From contig JABBOE010000022.1 of the NCBI GenBank assembly GCA_019351955.1, positions 1 to 37,737 on the forward strand: a stretch of 37,737 bases of DNA, in the 5' to 3' direction. The notes under the pieces were generated by a model, which worked only from the letters and a program-made list of their open reading frames with translations, ran no database searches and was not told where the DNA came from. The DNA comes from Pseudomonadota bacterium. Its GTDB lineage: Bacteria; Pseudomonadota; Gammaproteobacteria; Burkholderiales; Burkholderiaceae_C. Below are positions 32,240-37,737 of this stretch, piece by piece. The position numbers and the translations under genes were made by a program. Within the stretch, counting starts at the first letter, position 1. The number at the start of each line of letters is the position of its first letter.

Positions 32240-32881
32240 TTAAACCTGGGTGACGAAAGCCGTTGGATCGGGGCGTTGCCGGATGGGCTTGGGCCTTTGC
32301 ACCGTGCCCACCACAATAAAGCACACAGCCCGTTCGGACTCGCCGAGCTTGAAGAACTGCCGTAGGCACGGTGTTTGCAGTGCTTGGCCGCTGACCAGGC
32401 CGCTGCCGAGACCTTCGGCGTGGGCGCTCAGCAGCATATTCTGGATCGCGCAACCCAGCGAGATGAGCCGTTCCTGCACGGAAACGTCGGGCTGCTCGTC
32501 GCCGCCCTCGCGTACAACGGCCAGAGCGAGAAAAGGTGCCCGCTCTGCCTTATTTCGCGCCTCAGCAAGCTCGAGATCACTGGCCTTGGGGTCGCGAGCG
32601 CGCAGGGCCTCCGCGAAGACTTCGCCCAGTGCAGCGCGGCTTGCCTTGGAAACGACCACGAATCGCCAAGGCAAGATGCAGCGGTGATCGGGTGCGGCTG
32701 CCGCCGCCCGAAACATCGCCTGGACTTGCGCATCGTTCGGCCCCGGCTCATGCAGCCGCTTCGGCGCAAACTGCTGCCGCGTTTGGATCAATGTTGCAGC
32801 GAATTCGGCGTACACGCTGGCCCCAATGGCAGGATGGACAGGACTCGGCCCAGAGGATAAGGGTTTTGGCAGCGCGGGCAT
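32240..32881 (-). CDS. Nitroreductase family protein (YdjA-like)
   Basis: FMN-dependent NAD(P)H oxidoreductase of 213 residues. Visible are TRQQFAPKRL (a degenerate version of the N-terminal RRSxRxF), MFRAAAAAPDHRCILPWRFVVV with the conserved H/W pattern of the YdjA group, and SLGCAIQNMLLSAHAEGLGSGLVSG. The substrate is unknown; such enzymes reduce nitro groups, quinones or enones. It is convergent with the hemerythrin pair and is preceded by about 150 bases ahead of the TetR gene end. GAAGGTCGC precedes the start at a rather long distance. Confidence 0.88.
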   Translation of the reverse strand: MPALPKPLSSGPSPVHPAIGASVYAEFAATLIQTRQQFAPKRLHEPGPNDAQVQAMFRAAAAAPDHRCILPWRFVVVSKASRAALGEVFAEALRARDPKASDLELAEARNKAERAPFLALAVVREGGDEQPDVSVQERLISLGCAIQNMLLSAHAEGLGSGLVSGQALQTPCLRQFFKLGESERAVCFIVVGTVQRPKPIRQRPDPTAFVTQV

Positions 32882-33035
32882 CGACTGCGACCTTCAGGCC
32901 GAACAGCAGCAAGTGCATGCCTTATCCGCGCCGCGTGCGCACCAGTTGCCTAGTGCGAAATCAGCCTGTGCGTTGCCACGCCGTCCGCGCGTCGTGCCCC
33001 ACGCTTCCCGGCCGGGGCTTTGCTTGTGCAGTGCC

Positions 33036-33740
33036 TTAGTCCGACGCCGTTTCCGTGGAGGCCTCGAGATGATTGAGCCCTCCAATAAAGAGCGCAACGG
33101 AGCGTCGGACCCAGGTTTCCAGGTCGTCGTGTGACATGGGCGTGCCCAAGCCGATTGCGCGCATTTGCGGCAACGACACAACCATCTGCAGAAACTGCTC
33201 GGCTGCAAAAGTGGCGTGCGCAACGCCCAGTTCGCTGAGTTTCGCATCGTTCATCAAGAGGTCCACGATCAAATGCATCGCTTCCTGGCGTCCTCCCGCC
33301 TGCGCCACTGCTGCCGCCAAGTCGGGAAATCGCGCGGACTCGGCCACGATCAGGCGATAAAGGGCCAGAATGTTCGGATTCAGTGCCGCGCGCAGCATCA
33401 GTCTTGCCAGATTCTCCAGCACCTGCTCGAGTCCATATCCGTCGATCAGCGGCACATGCGTTGGTGGGCGCGCCGAGTCGATGAGCCGCGCGACGACAGC
33501 GCTCATGAGCGCCTTTTTGTCGTCAAATCGGTGATAGAAAGTTCGCTTGGAAACCCCTGCCGCACTGGCAACGGCTTCGATGCTGGTGGCGCCATAGCCG
33601 TGAGTCAGGAGCAAACTCGTTGCCGCATCCAGGATGCGCTCGCGAAATTGTTCGGACGCCTCGCGCGAGGGCCGTCCGCCCCGCGCCCCGACCGCGCGCG
33701 GTCCGGGTGCGTTGGCAGATCGCAGGCCAGCTGGACACAT
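33036..33740 (-). CDS. TetR/AcrR-family transcriptional regulator
   Basis: A 234-residue regulator with an N-terminal TetR helix-turn-helix: RERILDAATSLLLTHGYGATSIEAVASAAGVSKRTFYHRFDDKKALMSAVV. An all-alpha ligand-binding domain follows. The first 25 residues (Arg/Gly/Ala-rich) may be partly untranslated if a later start is used. Its target is not obvious: the nitroreductase lies just downstream in the same direction (155-base gap) and the Tyr/Pro-rich protein lies upstream. Confidence 0.88.
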   Translation of the reverse strand: MCPAGLRSANAPGPRAVGARGGRPSREASEQFRERILDAATSLLLTHGYGATSIEAVASAAGVSKRTFYHRFDDKKALMSAVVARLIDSARPPTHVPLIDGYGLEQVLENLARLMLRAALNPNILALYRLIVAESARFPDLAAAVAQAGGRQEAMHLIVDLLMNDAKLSELGVAHATFAAEQFLQMVVSLPQMRAIGLGTPMSHDDLETWVRRSVALFIGGLNHLEASTETASD

Positions 33741-33761
33741 CGCTGTGCAATGTGAACGCGC

Positions 33762-34133
33762 TCAGCGGCGTTCGTCGTCGTCGCGTGGCCCCGCGTAATA
33801 GGCGGGCTGCGGTACATAGTAGGCAGGCGCCGGGGCGTAACTGTAGGCAGGTGGTGCGGTATAGACGACGGCGGGCGCGTTGTAATACACGGGAGGCGGC
33901 GCGTAGTACGCCGGTGGCGCGACGACTCGCGGGCCGTTTGCGGCAACAACAAAGGGCGCGCTGACGATGGCCGCGGCGAGCCCCACGACTGCCGCGATCA
34001 CGCCAATGCGGCCGAATTCGTGGCCGTCGCCACGCCCATAGCCGTGGCCTTCAGCCCACGCCGGGCTCGACGTTGCCAACCCCACAGCGATAGCCATCGC
34101 CAAGGATATGGAGAATTTTCGCGATCTGTTCAT
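33762..34133 (-). CDS. Exported Tyr/Pro-rich protein of unknown function
   Basis: A 123-residue product with a Sec signal peptide (MNRSRKFSISLAMAIAVGLATSSPAWA, cleavage likely after AWA at 27), a Gly/His-rich linker and a hydrophobic segment (IGVIAAVVGLAAAIVSAPFVVAA). The C-terminal half is built of short repeats of the type PPAYYAP/PPVYYNAP. Low-complexity PAYY repeats occur in envelope proteins of many proteobacteria; no function can be assigned. GGAGGC precedes ATG 34133. A 29-base inverted repeat lies 66 bases upstream. Confidence 0.72.
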   Translation of the reverse strand: MNRSRKFSISLAMAIAVGLATSSPAWAEGHGYGRGDGHEFGRIGVIAAVVGLAAAIVSAPFVVAANGPRVVAPPAYYAPPPVYYNAPAVVYTAPPAYSYAPAPAYYVPQPAYYAGPRDDDERR

Positions 34134-34198
34134 GCTTTCAGCCTCCAGGAAGCGAGCTCGCAATGACCAAGCCCATACAAACAGGATAGTGCCAAACT

Positions 34199-34227
34199 TA
34201 ACGCAACGCAACCGGTGCGTTGCGTTA
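34199..34227. repeat. Strong 12-bp inverted repeat (hairpin or operator)
   Basis: TAACGCAACGCA (34199-34210) and TGCGTTGCGTTA (34216-34227) are perfectly complementary with a 5-base centre. Each arm itself contains a direct repeat of ACGCA. Position: 66 bases upstream of the Tyr/Pro-rich protein start and 160 bases after the YedK-like gene end, so it could be a terminator (only a weak U-tract follows on the minus strand) or an operator site. Confidence 0.75.
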
Positions 34228-34386
34228 GCCGTCAATGGGTCCCTGGTGATCGCGCCTGCGTCGACGTGTGTGGATTGTGTCGCCCAGCGGGGGGCGAATC
34301 AGTGCCGGGCGGCAAAGCATTGCTTGGCATCCGCGCCTGCGACCCTAACCTCTTACCGGGAATTGCCCTCGCGCTGGTTCCGGGCG

Positions 34387-35058
34387 TCATGGGTACTCGA
34401 TCGGCTCCAGCATCTCGGCCCGATCGTTCCTGACGTTCCCCACAGCCTTCGCGACAGGATAGGCATCGAGGTCTGCGTCCGACAGCGGCCGAAGCAGTGC
34501 GCGGAGATCGGACAGGGGTGTTGCCGGATCGAGCCATCGAGCCACTTCGTCGTGGGTCAGAATCACGGGCATGCGGTCATGCAGGTTGCGCATCCACGCA
34601 TTGGCCTCGGTGGTGAGGATGGTGAAGGTTTCCAACGGTTGAGCATCCGGAGGCGCCCAGTGCTCCCAGAGTCCGGCCATGCCGAGAAGATCCCCATCCT
34701 TGCGGTGGATGAAATACGGCTGCTTACCGAGAGCCTGTTGCGCCCACTCGAAAAAACCATCGGCCGGAACGATGCAGCGCCGTGCCTTGAAGGCCGCGCG
34801 GAAGGCGGGCTTTTCAGCAGCAGTCTCGCAGCGGGCATTGAACAGTCGACTGCCAATGCCCGGATCCTCGGCCCATGAAGGGATCAGGCCCCAGCGCAAG
34901 AGATCCACGCGGCGGTGTGCCTGCTCGCAGCGAACAATCGGCGCGAACTGCATGGGTCCGATGTTGTAGTGCGCACTCCAAACAAGCCCTGATACATCCG
35001 CGCGAAATTGATCGCGAATGCGCACCGGTGGACTTTTTAGCGCGAAACGGCCGCACAT
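34387..35058 (-). CDS. yedK: SOS response-associated peptidase family protein (YedK/HMCES-like)
   Basis: Cysteine autopeptidase-fold protein that forms a covalent crosslink to abasic sites in single-stranded DNA. The 223-residue protein begins MCGRFAL with the catalytic Cys2 exposed after Met removal. It also has YNIGPMQFAPIV, RWGLIPSWAEDP, FNARCETAAEKPAFR (Asn), CIVPADGFFEW (Glu) and NLHDRMPVIL (His). All active-site residues are therefore present. It stands alone, with about 250 bases to the next gene on the 3' side. Confidence 0.93.
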   Translation of the reverse strand: MCGRFALKSPPVRIRDQFRADVSGLVWSAHYNIGPMQFAPIVRCEQAHRRVDLLRWGLIPSWAEDPGIGSRLFNARCETAAEKPAFRAAFKARRCIVPADGFFEWAQQALGKQPYFIHRKDGDLLGMAGLWEHWAPPDAQPLETFTILTTEANAWMRNLHDRMPVILTHDEVARWLDPATPLSDLRALLRPLSDADLDAYPVAKAVGNVRNDRAEMLEPIEYP

Positions 35059-35361
35059 GGGGCAGATCGGGAAGAGTCGTGTGCGGCAAGCATACGCGAC
35101 CCTGCCTGCCGGATGCGAAGTCCGCGGTTAGGCGCACCGCGCTATGTTCGGCGCGACAAAACCAGTTACGGCTGGCGAACGCACCGCCGGAGTCCTCCAA
35201 CAAGCGTCGGGTAGACGCGCACCGGCAAGCTGGCGACTGCAAGTTTTTGCGCGGTCGGCGCACGACGCCGACCGGATGATCAAACATGGGGCGCAAGGGC
35301 CGGCGCCGTTTACGCCATCGCCACGTGGGACTCGCGCACAAGCTGGCGAAGGCGCCGCAGC
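35059..35361. other. Non-coding stretch of about 300 bases
   Basis: Open frames here run antisense to neighbouring genes and lack ribosome sites. The region should hold the yedK promoter and the 3' end of the gst operon. I see no repeat, RNA gene or convincing operator in it. Confidence 0.4.
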
Positions 35362-36066
35362 TTAGACGCGTTCCATTCGTTTCGCCGAGCGTGCGAGGCC
35401 GCCATAGGCGTCCAGCATGCGATCGACCCAAGTCGATATGGGATCGTCCGGCGCCGTCAATTTGACACCGCTGATAGCCCGCGCCCATTGGAAGGCGCCG
35501 AAGACGGCGTGATCGGCGTACGCAGGCGCAGCACCGGCGACGAAGGACTGCCTGGCAAGCACGCTGCGCAGCACCCCAAGGGTACGGTCCAGCGCCGCAA
35601 GCGCCTCGCCGCGCTCGGCCGCGAGCGCGGCAAACGTGCGTCCAAACGCGGCTTCCCGTGTTGTGCGAAAGTAGTCTCGATCCTTGTCATGCAGGGCTGC
35701 GGGAATGTCCGGCACAACCACGCGTGCGACCGCCGGATGAAGGACTTCGCTCGACCATTGGTTGACAAAGCGCGCCGTTGCCCGGCCTTGCGCACAGCCG
35801 AATAGCGAAGGACTGTCCGCATAATTGTCCTCAAGATATTCGGCGATATCCCAGCTCTCGTGCAGCCACTTGTCGCCGTCGACGAGCACGGGGACCTTGC
35901 CCTGCCCCGACTGGGCAATGGCGTCTTTCTCCGTGAAACGCCAAGCGATGGTCTGCACTGCCAAGCCCTTGTGGGCGAGCGCCAGCCGCGTGCGCCAACA
36001 ATTCGGGCTGAAGCGGAGGCCGTCATCCGCACCGGCGAGATCGAACAATCGTAGGGCAGCGCTCAT
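35362..36066 (-). CDS. Glutathione S-transferase family protein (LigE/LigF beta-etherase-like)
   Basis: Two-domain glutathione-dependent enzyme of 234 residues. The N-terminal thioredoxin-fold domain shows FSPNCWRTRLALAHKGLAVQTIAWRFTEKD and GKVPVLVDGDKWLHESWDIAEYLEDNY (the cis-Pro loop and the ES glutathione gamma-glutamyl binding pair). This resembles the beta-etherase branch, in which members cleave ether or conjugate electrophiles. The C-terminal domain is helical. It overlaps the preceding gst by ATGA and is the third gene of tetR-gst-gst. Confidence 0.88.
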   Translation of the reverse strand: MSAALRLFDLAGADDGLRFSPNCWRTRLALAHKGLAVQTIAWRFTEKDAIAQSGQGKVPVLVDGDKWLHESWDIAEYLEDNYADSPSLFGCAQGRATARFVNQWSSEVLHPAVARVVVPDIPAALHDKDRDYFRTTREAAFGRTFAALAAERGEALAALDRTLGVLRSVLARQSFVAGAAPAYADHAVFGAFQWARAISGVKLTAPDDPISTWVDRMLDAYGGLARSAKRMERV

Positions 36067-36770
36067 GGTTTCGTTCCGGTTGACTCCGTGGCGGACTGGC
36101 CGAAAAGCAGCGCGCGCGACTGTTCGCTGACAACAGGCACAGTGTTGACCTTTTCCGCCAGCGCATAAGCCCGCTCAACGGCGGGGCGTGCCCGGATCGT
36201 CTCGAACCAGCGCTTTAGATGCGGGAAATCATCGAGGTTCTGCTGTTGGCGCTGATGCGGAACGATCCAGGGATAACTCGCCATATCGGCAATCGAATAA
36301 CCGCCCGCGATGAACTCGCGATCAGCGAGCCGCTTGTTCATCACACCATAAAGGCGATTGGTCTCGTTGACATAGCGGTTGATGGCATACGCCACCTTCT
36401 CAGGCGCGTATTGGACGAAGTGGTGATTCTGCCCCGCCATCGGACCGAGGCCACCCATTTGCCAGAACAACCATTGCATGACCTCGGCGCGGCCACGGAT
36501 GTCGGCCGGAAGGAACTTGCCCGTCTTTTCTGCAAGATATTGCAGAATGGCGCCGGACTCGAAGAGGCTGATCGGCGGGCCGCCTTCTACAGGAGTCGTA
36601 TCGACGATGGCCGGGATCCGGTTGTTTGGGGCAATGGCGAGGAACTCAGTCTTGAACTGGTCGCCTGCACTGATGTTCACCGGAATGATGCGATACGGCA
36701 GGCAGGCCTCTTCTAGGAAGATCGTGACCTTGTGGCCGTTTGGCGTCGTCCAATAATGGAGGTCGATCAT
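36063..36770 (-). CDS. Glutathione S-transferase (YfcG/Ure2-like, Nu class)
   Basis: A 235-residue glutathione transferase. It starts MIDLHYWTTPNGHKVTIFLEEACLPYRIIPVNIS, with the TPNG motif of the YfcG/YghU group, followed by NNRIPAIVD (cis-Pro) and LFESGAILQYLAEKTG (ES pair). The C-terminal domain has VNETNRLYGVMNKRLADREFIAGGYSIADMASYPWI. YfcG-type enzymes reduce disulphides with glutathione. It overlaps the tetR stop and the next gst start by ATGA on both sides. Confidence 0.9.
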   Translation of the reverse strand: MIDLHYWTTPNGHKVTIFLEEACLPYRIIPVNISAGDQFKTEFLAIAPNNRIPAIVDTTPVEGGPPISLFESGAILQYLAEKTGKFLPADIRGRAEVMQWLFWQMGGLGPMAGQNHHFVQYAPEKVAYAINRYVNETNRLYGVMNKRLADREFIAGGYSIADMASYPWIVPHQRQQQNLDDFPHLKRWFETIRARPAVERAYALAEKVNTVPVVSEQSRALLFGQSATESTGTKP

Positions 36771-37384
36771 GGGCAGGGTTCTTTGCTCTTGATTTTCTGC
36801 AGTTTGGGAAGGCTGGCCATCGCATGCTCTGCCAGTGCCCGCAGCCGTTTTGGATCGGGGTTGAGGCGTGCCAACACGCGAATTGCGAAAACGACGCCAA
36901 GCAAGGCCGTGGCCTCGGCGGCTATGTCCGTTTCCCGCTCAAGCATTCCGGCCGCAACAGCGCGCTCCAGCCGTTGCGCGAAAAAGGCCTCGACCTCGCC
37001 AAGCCGTGTGCGCACGAGGTCACGTGCGGCGTTCGACATCTTCGCCCCGTCGAGCGCCGTGTTGATCAGTAGGCAGCCTCGATGCTGCGGATCGGCCAGC
37101 GACACGGCAATCAATTCGCTGAGAAAGTCTCGTATCGCGCCGAGAGGATCGTCGGCCGCGGAAAGACGCTTGAACCGCTCAGCCAAGCCATCGCGCGCAT
37201 AGCGCCGCAGCGCTTCGACGAACAAGCCGTCCTTGTCCGTAAAGCGGTGATAAAGCGCCGCAGTGCTCAGCCCGGTTGCCTGCGTCAAATCGCGCAGAGA
37301 TGTTCCGGCGTAGCCGCTGTGCTGAAACACACCGATGGCGCGCTCGAGAACAGTATCGTCGGACAGTGCGCGTGTTCGAGGCAT
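36767..37384 (-). CDS. TetR-family transcriptional regulator of the gst operon
   Basis: A 205-residue regulator starting MPRTRALSDDTVLERAIGVFQHSGYAGTSLRDLTQATGLSTAALYHRFTDKDGLFVEAL, a clear TetR DNA-binding domain. The ligand domain contains a Cys (HRGCLLINTAL) of the type found in regulators that sense electrophiles (NemR/YxaF-like subgroup with the HRGCLL motif). It leads the tetR-gst-gst operon and is divergent from a DsbA/FrnE-like gene. ATG 37384 fits the family length better than an in-frame start at 37429, which would place the operator region in the coding sequence. Confidence 0.88.
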   Translation of the reverse strand: MPRTRALSDDTVLERAIGVFQHSGYAGTSLRDLTQATGLSTAALYHRFTDKDGLFVEALRRYARDGLAERFKRLSAADDPLGAIRDFLSELIAVSLADPQHRGCLLINTALDGAKMSNAARDLVRTRLGEVEAFFAQRLERAVAAGMLERETDIAAEATALLGVVFAIRVLARLNPDPKRLRALAEHAMASLPKLQKIKSKEPCP

Positions 37385-37416
37385 CGACCTTGCTCCGCAT
37401 GAATGGCGCATAATAA

Positions 37417-37432
37417 TAGAACGATCCATCTA
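37417..37432. promoter_or_regulatory. Putative TetR operator in the divergent region
   Basis: TAGAACGATCCATCTA is a 16-base imperfect palindrome with TAGA and TCTA at the ends and GATC in the centre (12 of 16 positions symmetric). It resembles the TAGACCGATCGGTCTA type bound by TetR regulators of electrophile-responsive genes. It lies 33 bases ahead of tetR and about 50 ahead of the divergent gene, a good site for joint control. Confidence 0.5.
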
Positions 37433-37483
37433 AAACAAGCCGAGCAAGTGGGCTGCTGATCATCAGATCAAAGGAGATTGCGC

Positions 37484-37630
37484 GTGAAAGGGCCCCATCT
37501 TGTTTATTTCGCGGATCCGATGTGCTCCTGGTGTTGGGGGTGTTCGCGCCGATTCAATGTTGACCACCTATGCCGATTGAATTTTGACCAGGGGCTAGGG
37601 GTTGAGCGTTTGGTGCTCAACGGTGGATAA
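37484..37630 (+). pseudogene. DsbA/FrnE-family thiol oxidoreductase, truncated by a mobile element
   Basis: From GTG 37484, with AAGGAG seven bases upstream, the frame reads MKGPHLVYFADPMCSWCWG. This is the opening of DsbA-family proteins of the FrnE type with the redox pair CSWC. After about 19 codons (near 37541) the sequence turns into an insertion-sequence end, and the frame stops at 37630. The other 190 or so residues are not in the window. The gene is divergent from tetR-gst-gst and was presumably part of the same thiol-stress module before the insertion. Confidence 0.65.
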
Positions 37631-37737
37631 CTATAAGCTCGGGGTTTGTTTTGCTCCTTCTCTTGATGTTGACCTACTGGCTTTATAGATTCGGCCCACA
37701 AAGAGATTGAACTTATTGAGTTTTTCCGCATCTCACG
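37541..37737. mobile_element. Probable IS21-family element end (partial)
   Basis: The foreign sequence begins with TG at the break in the DsbA-like gene and carries repeated blocks typical of IS21-family ends. Two 19-base copies start GCCGATT and end TTGACCA (37548-37566 and 37572-37590; 17 of 19 identical), and there is a shorter TTGATGTTGACC copy at 37663-37674. A 7-bp hairpin (37601-37607 with 37615-37621) lies between them. The transposase genes are beyond the edge, so the family call rests on the multiple terminal repeats. Confidence 0.55.

Noticed and set aside
34814-35488. Minus-strand frame spanning the gap between the gst operon and yedK
   Set aside because: It overlaps both neighbouring genes in another frame, is Arg/Cys-rich and shows no family features.

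Overview
The window is GC-rich DNA. Protein families and gene order (tadA next to ldcA, LivHMGFK, PimC/PimD-like dehydrogenases, many NAD(P) oxidoreductases) suggest a betaproteobacterium of the order Burkholderiales. That is inferred from general resemblance; no rRNA or other taxonomic marker is present.

Layout. (1) 1-630: the end of an IS630-family insertion sequence inserted into a LysE/RhtB exporter gene, whose C-terminus is lost. (2) 956-2592: a 1-Cys peroxiredoxin and a small secreted lipoprotein. (3) 3021-29120: the core of the window, a 26-kb catabolic block. On the minus strand, reading from 20735 leftwards, it holds a hydratase/dehydrogenase fusion, thiolase, long acyl-CoA dehydrogenase, SDR, patatin, CurA-like reductase, APH-type kinase, ACAD10/11-type dehydrogenase, an alpha/beta hydrolase broken by two frameshifts, and an acyl-CoA ligase. 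A complete branched-chain-type ABC importer (livHMGFK) follows behind its own promoter region. On the plus strand are comB plus an epoxide-hydrolase-like gene, then (after a convergent iclR) a two-subunit acyl-CoA dehydrogenase, zinc alcohol dehydrogenase, SDR and quinone-oxidoreductase-like gene. (4) 29130-30978: ldcA, tadA and a tiny membrane protein. (5) 31254-35058: two hemerythrin-like proteins, a nitroreductase, a TetR regulator, a tyrosine/proline-rich secreted protein and a YedK/HMCES protein. (6) 35362-37541: a tetR-gst-gst operon divergent from a DsbA/FrnE-like gene that is cut after about 19 codons by what looks like an IS21-family end, which runs to the window edge.

How the core works together (inference). 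An external organic acid is imported by LivHMGFK, activated by the CoA ligase, desaturated by one of three types of acyl-CoA dehydrogenase, hydrated and oxidised by the FadB-like fusion, and cleaved by the thiolase. The kinase plus ACAD10/11-type pair is the module known from the levulinate (lva) pathway and mammalian ACAD10/11 for removing a 4-hydroxyl group through a phosphorylated acyl-CoA. This points to a substrate with a 4-hydroxy or 4-oxo group or a branched or cyclic acyl chain.

The most interesting regulatory signal is a repeated arrangement of CCG/CGG half-sites (5-bp halves, 5-bp spacers). It occurs in the three main intergenic regions of this block: upstream of livH, between the fadB-like gene and comB, and between iclR and the dehydrogenase operon. 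At iclR it overlaps a good sigma70-like promoter. This suggests one IclR regulon covering all four transcripts. A perfect seven-copy hexanucleotide repeat lies in the fadB/comB divergent region. Both ends of the window are in insertion sequences, as expected of a draft contig broken at repeats.
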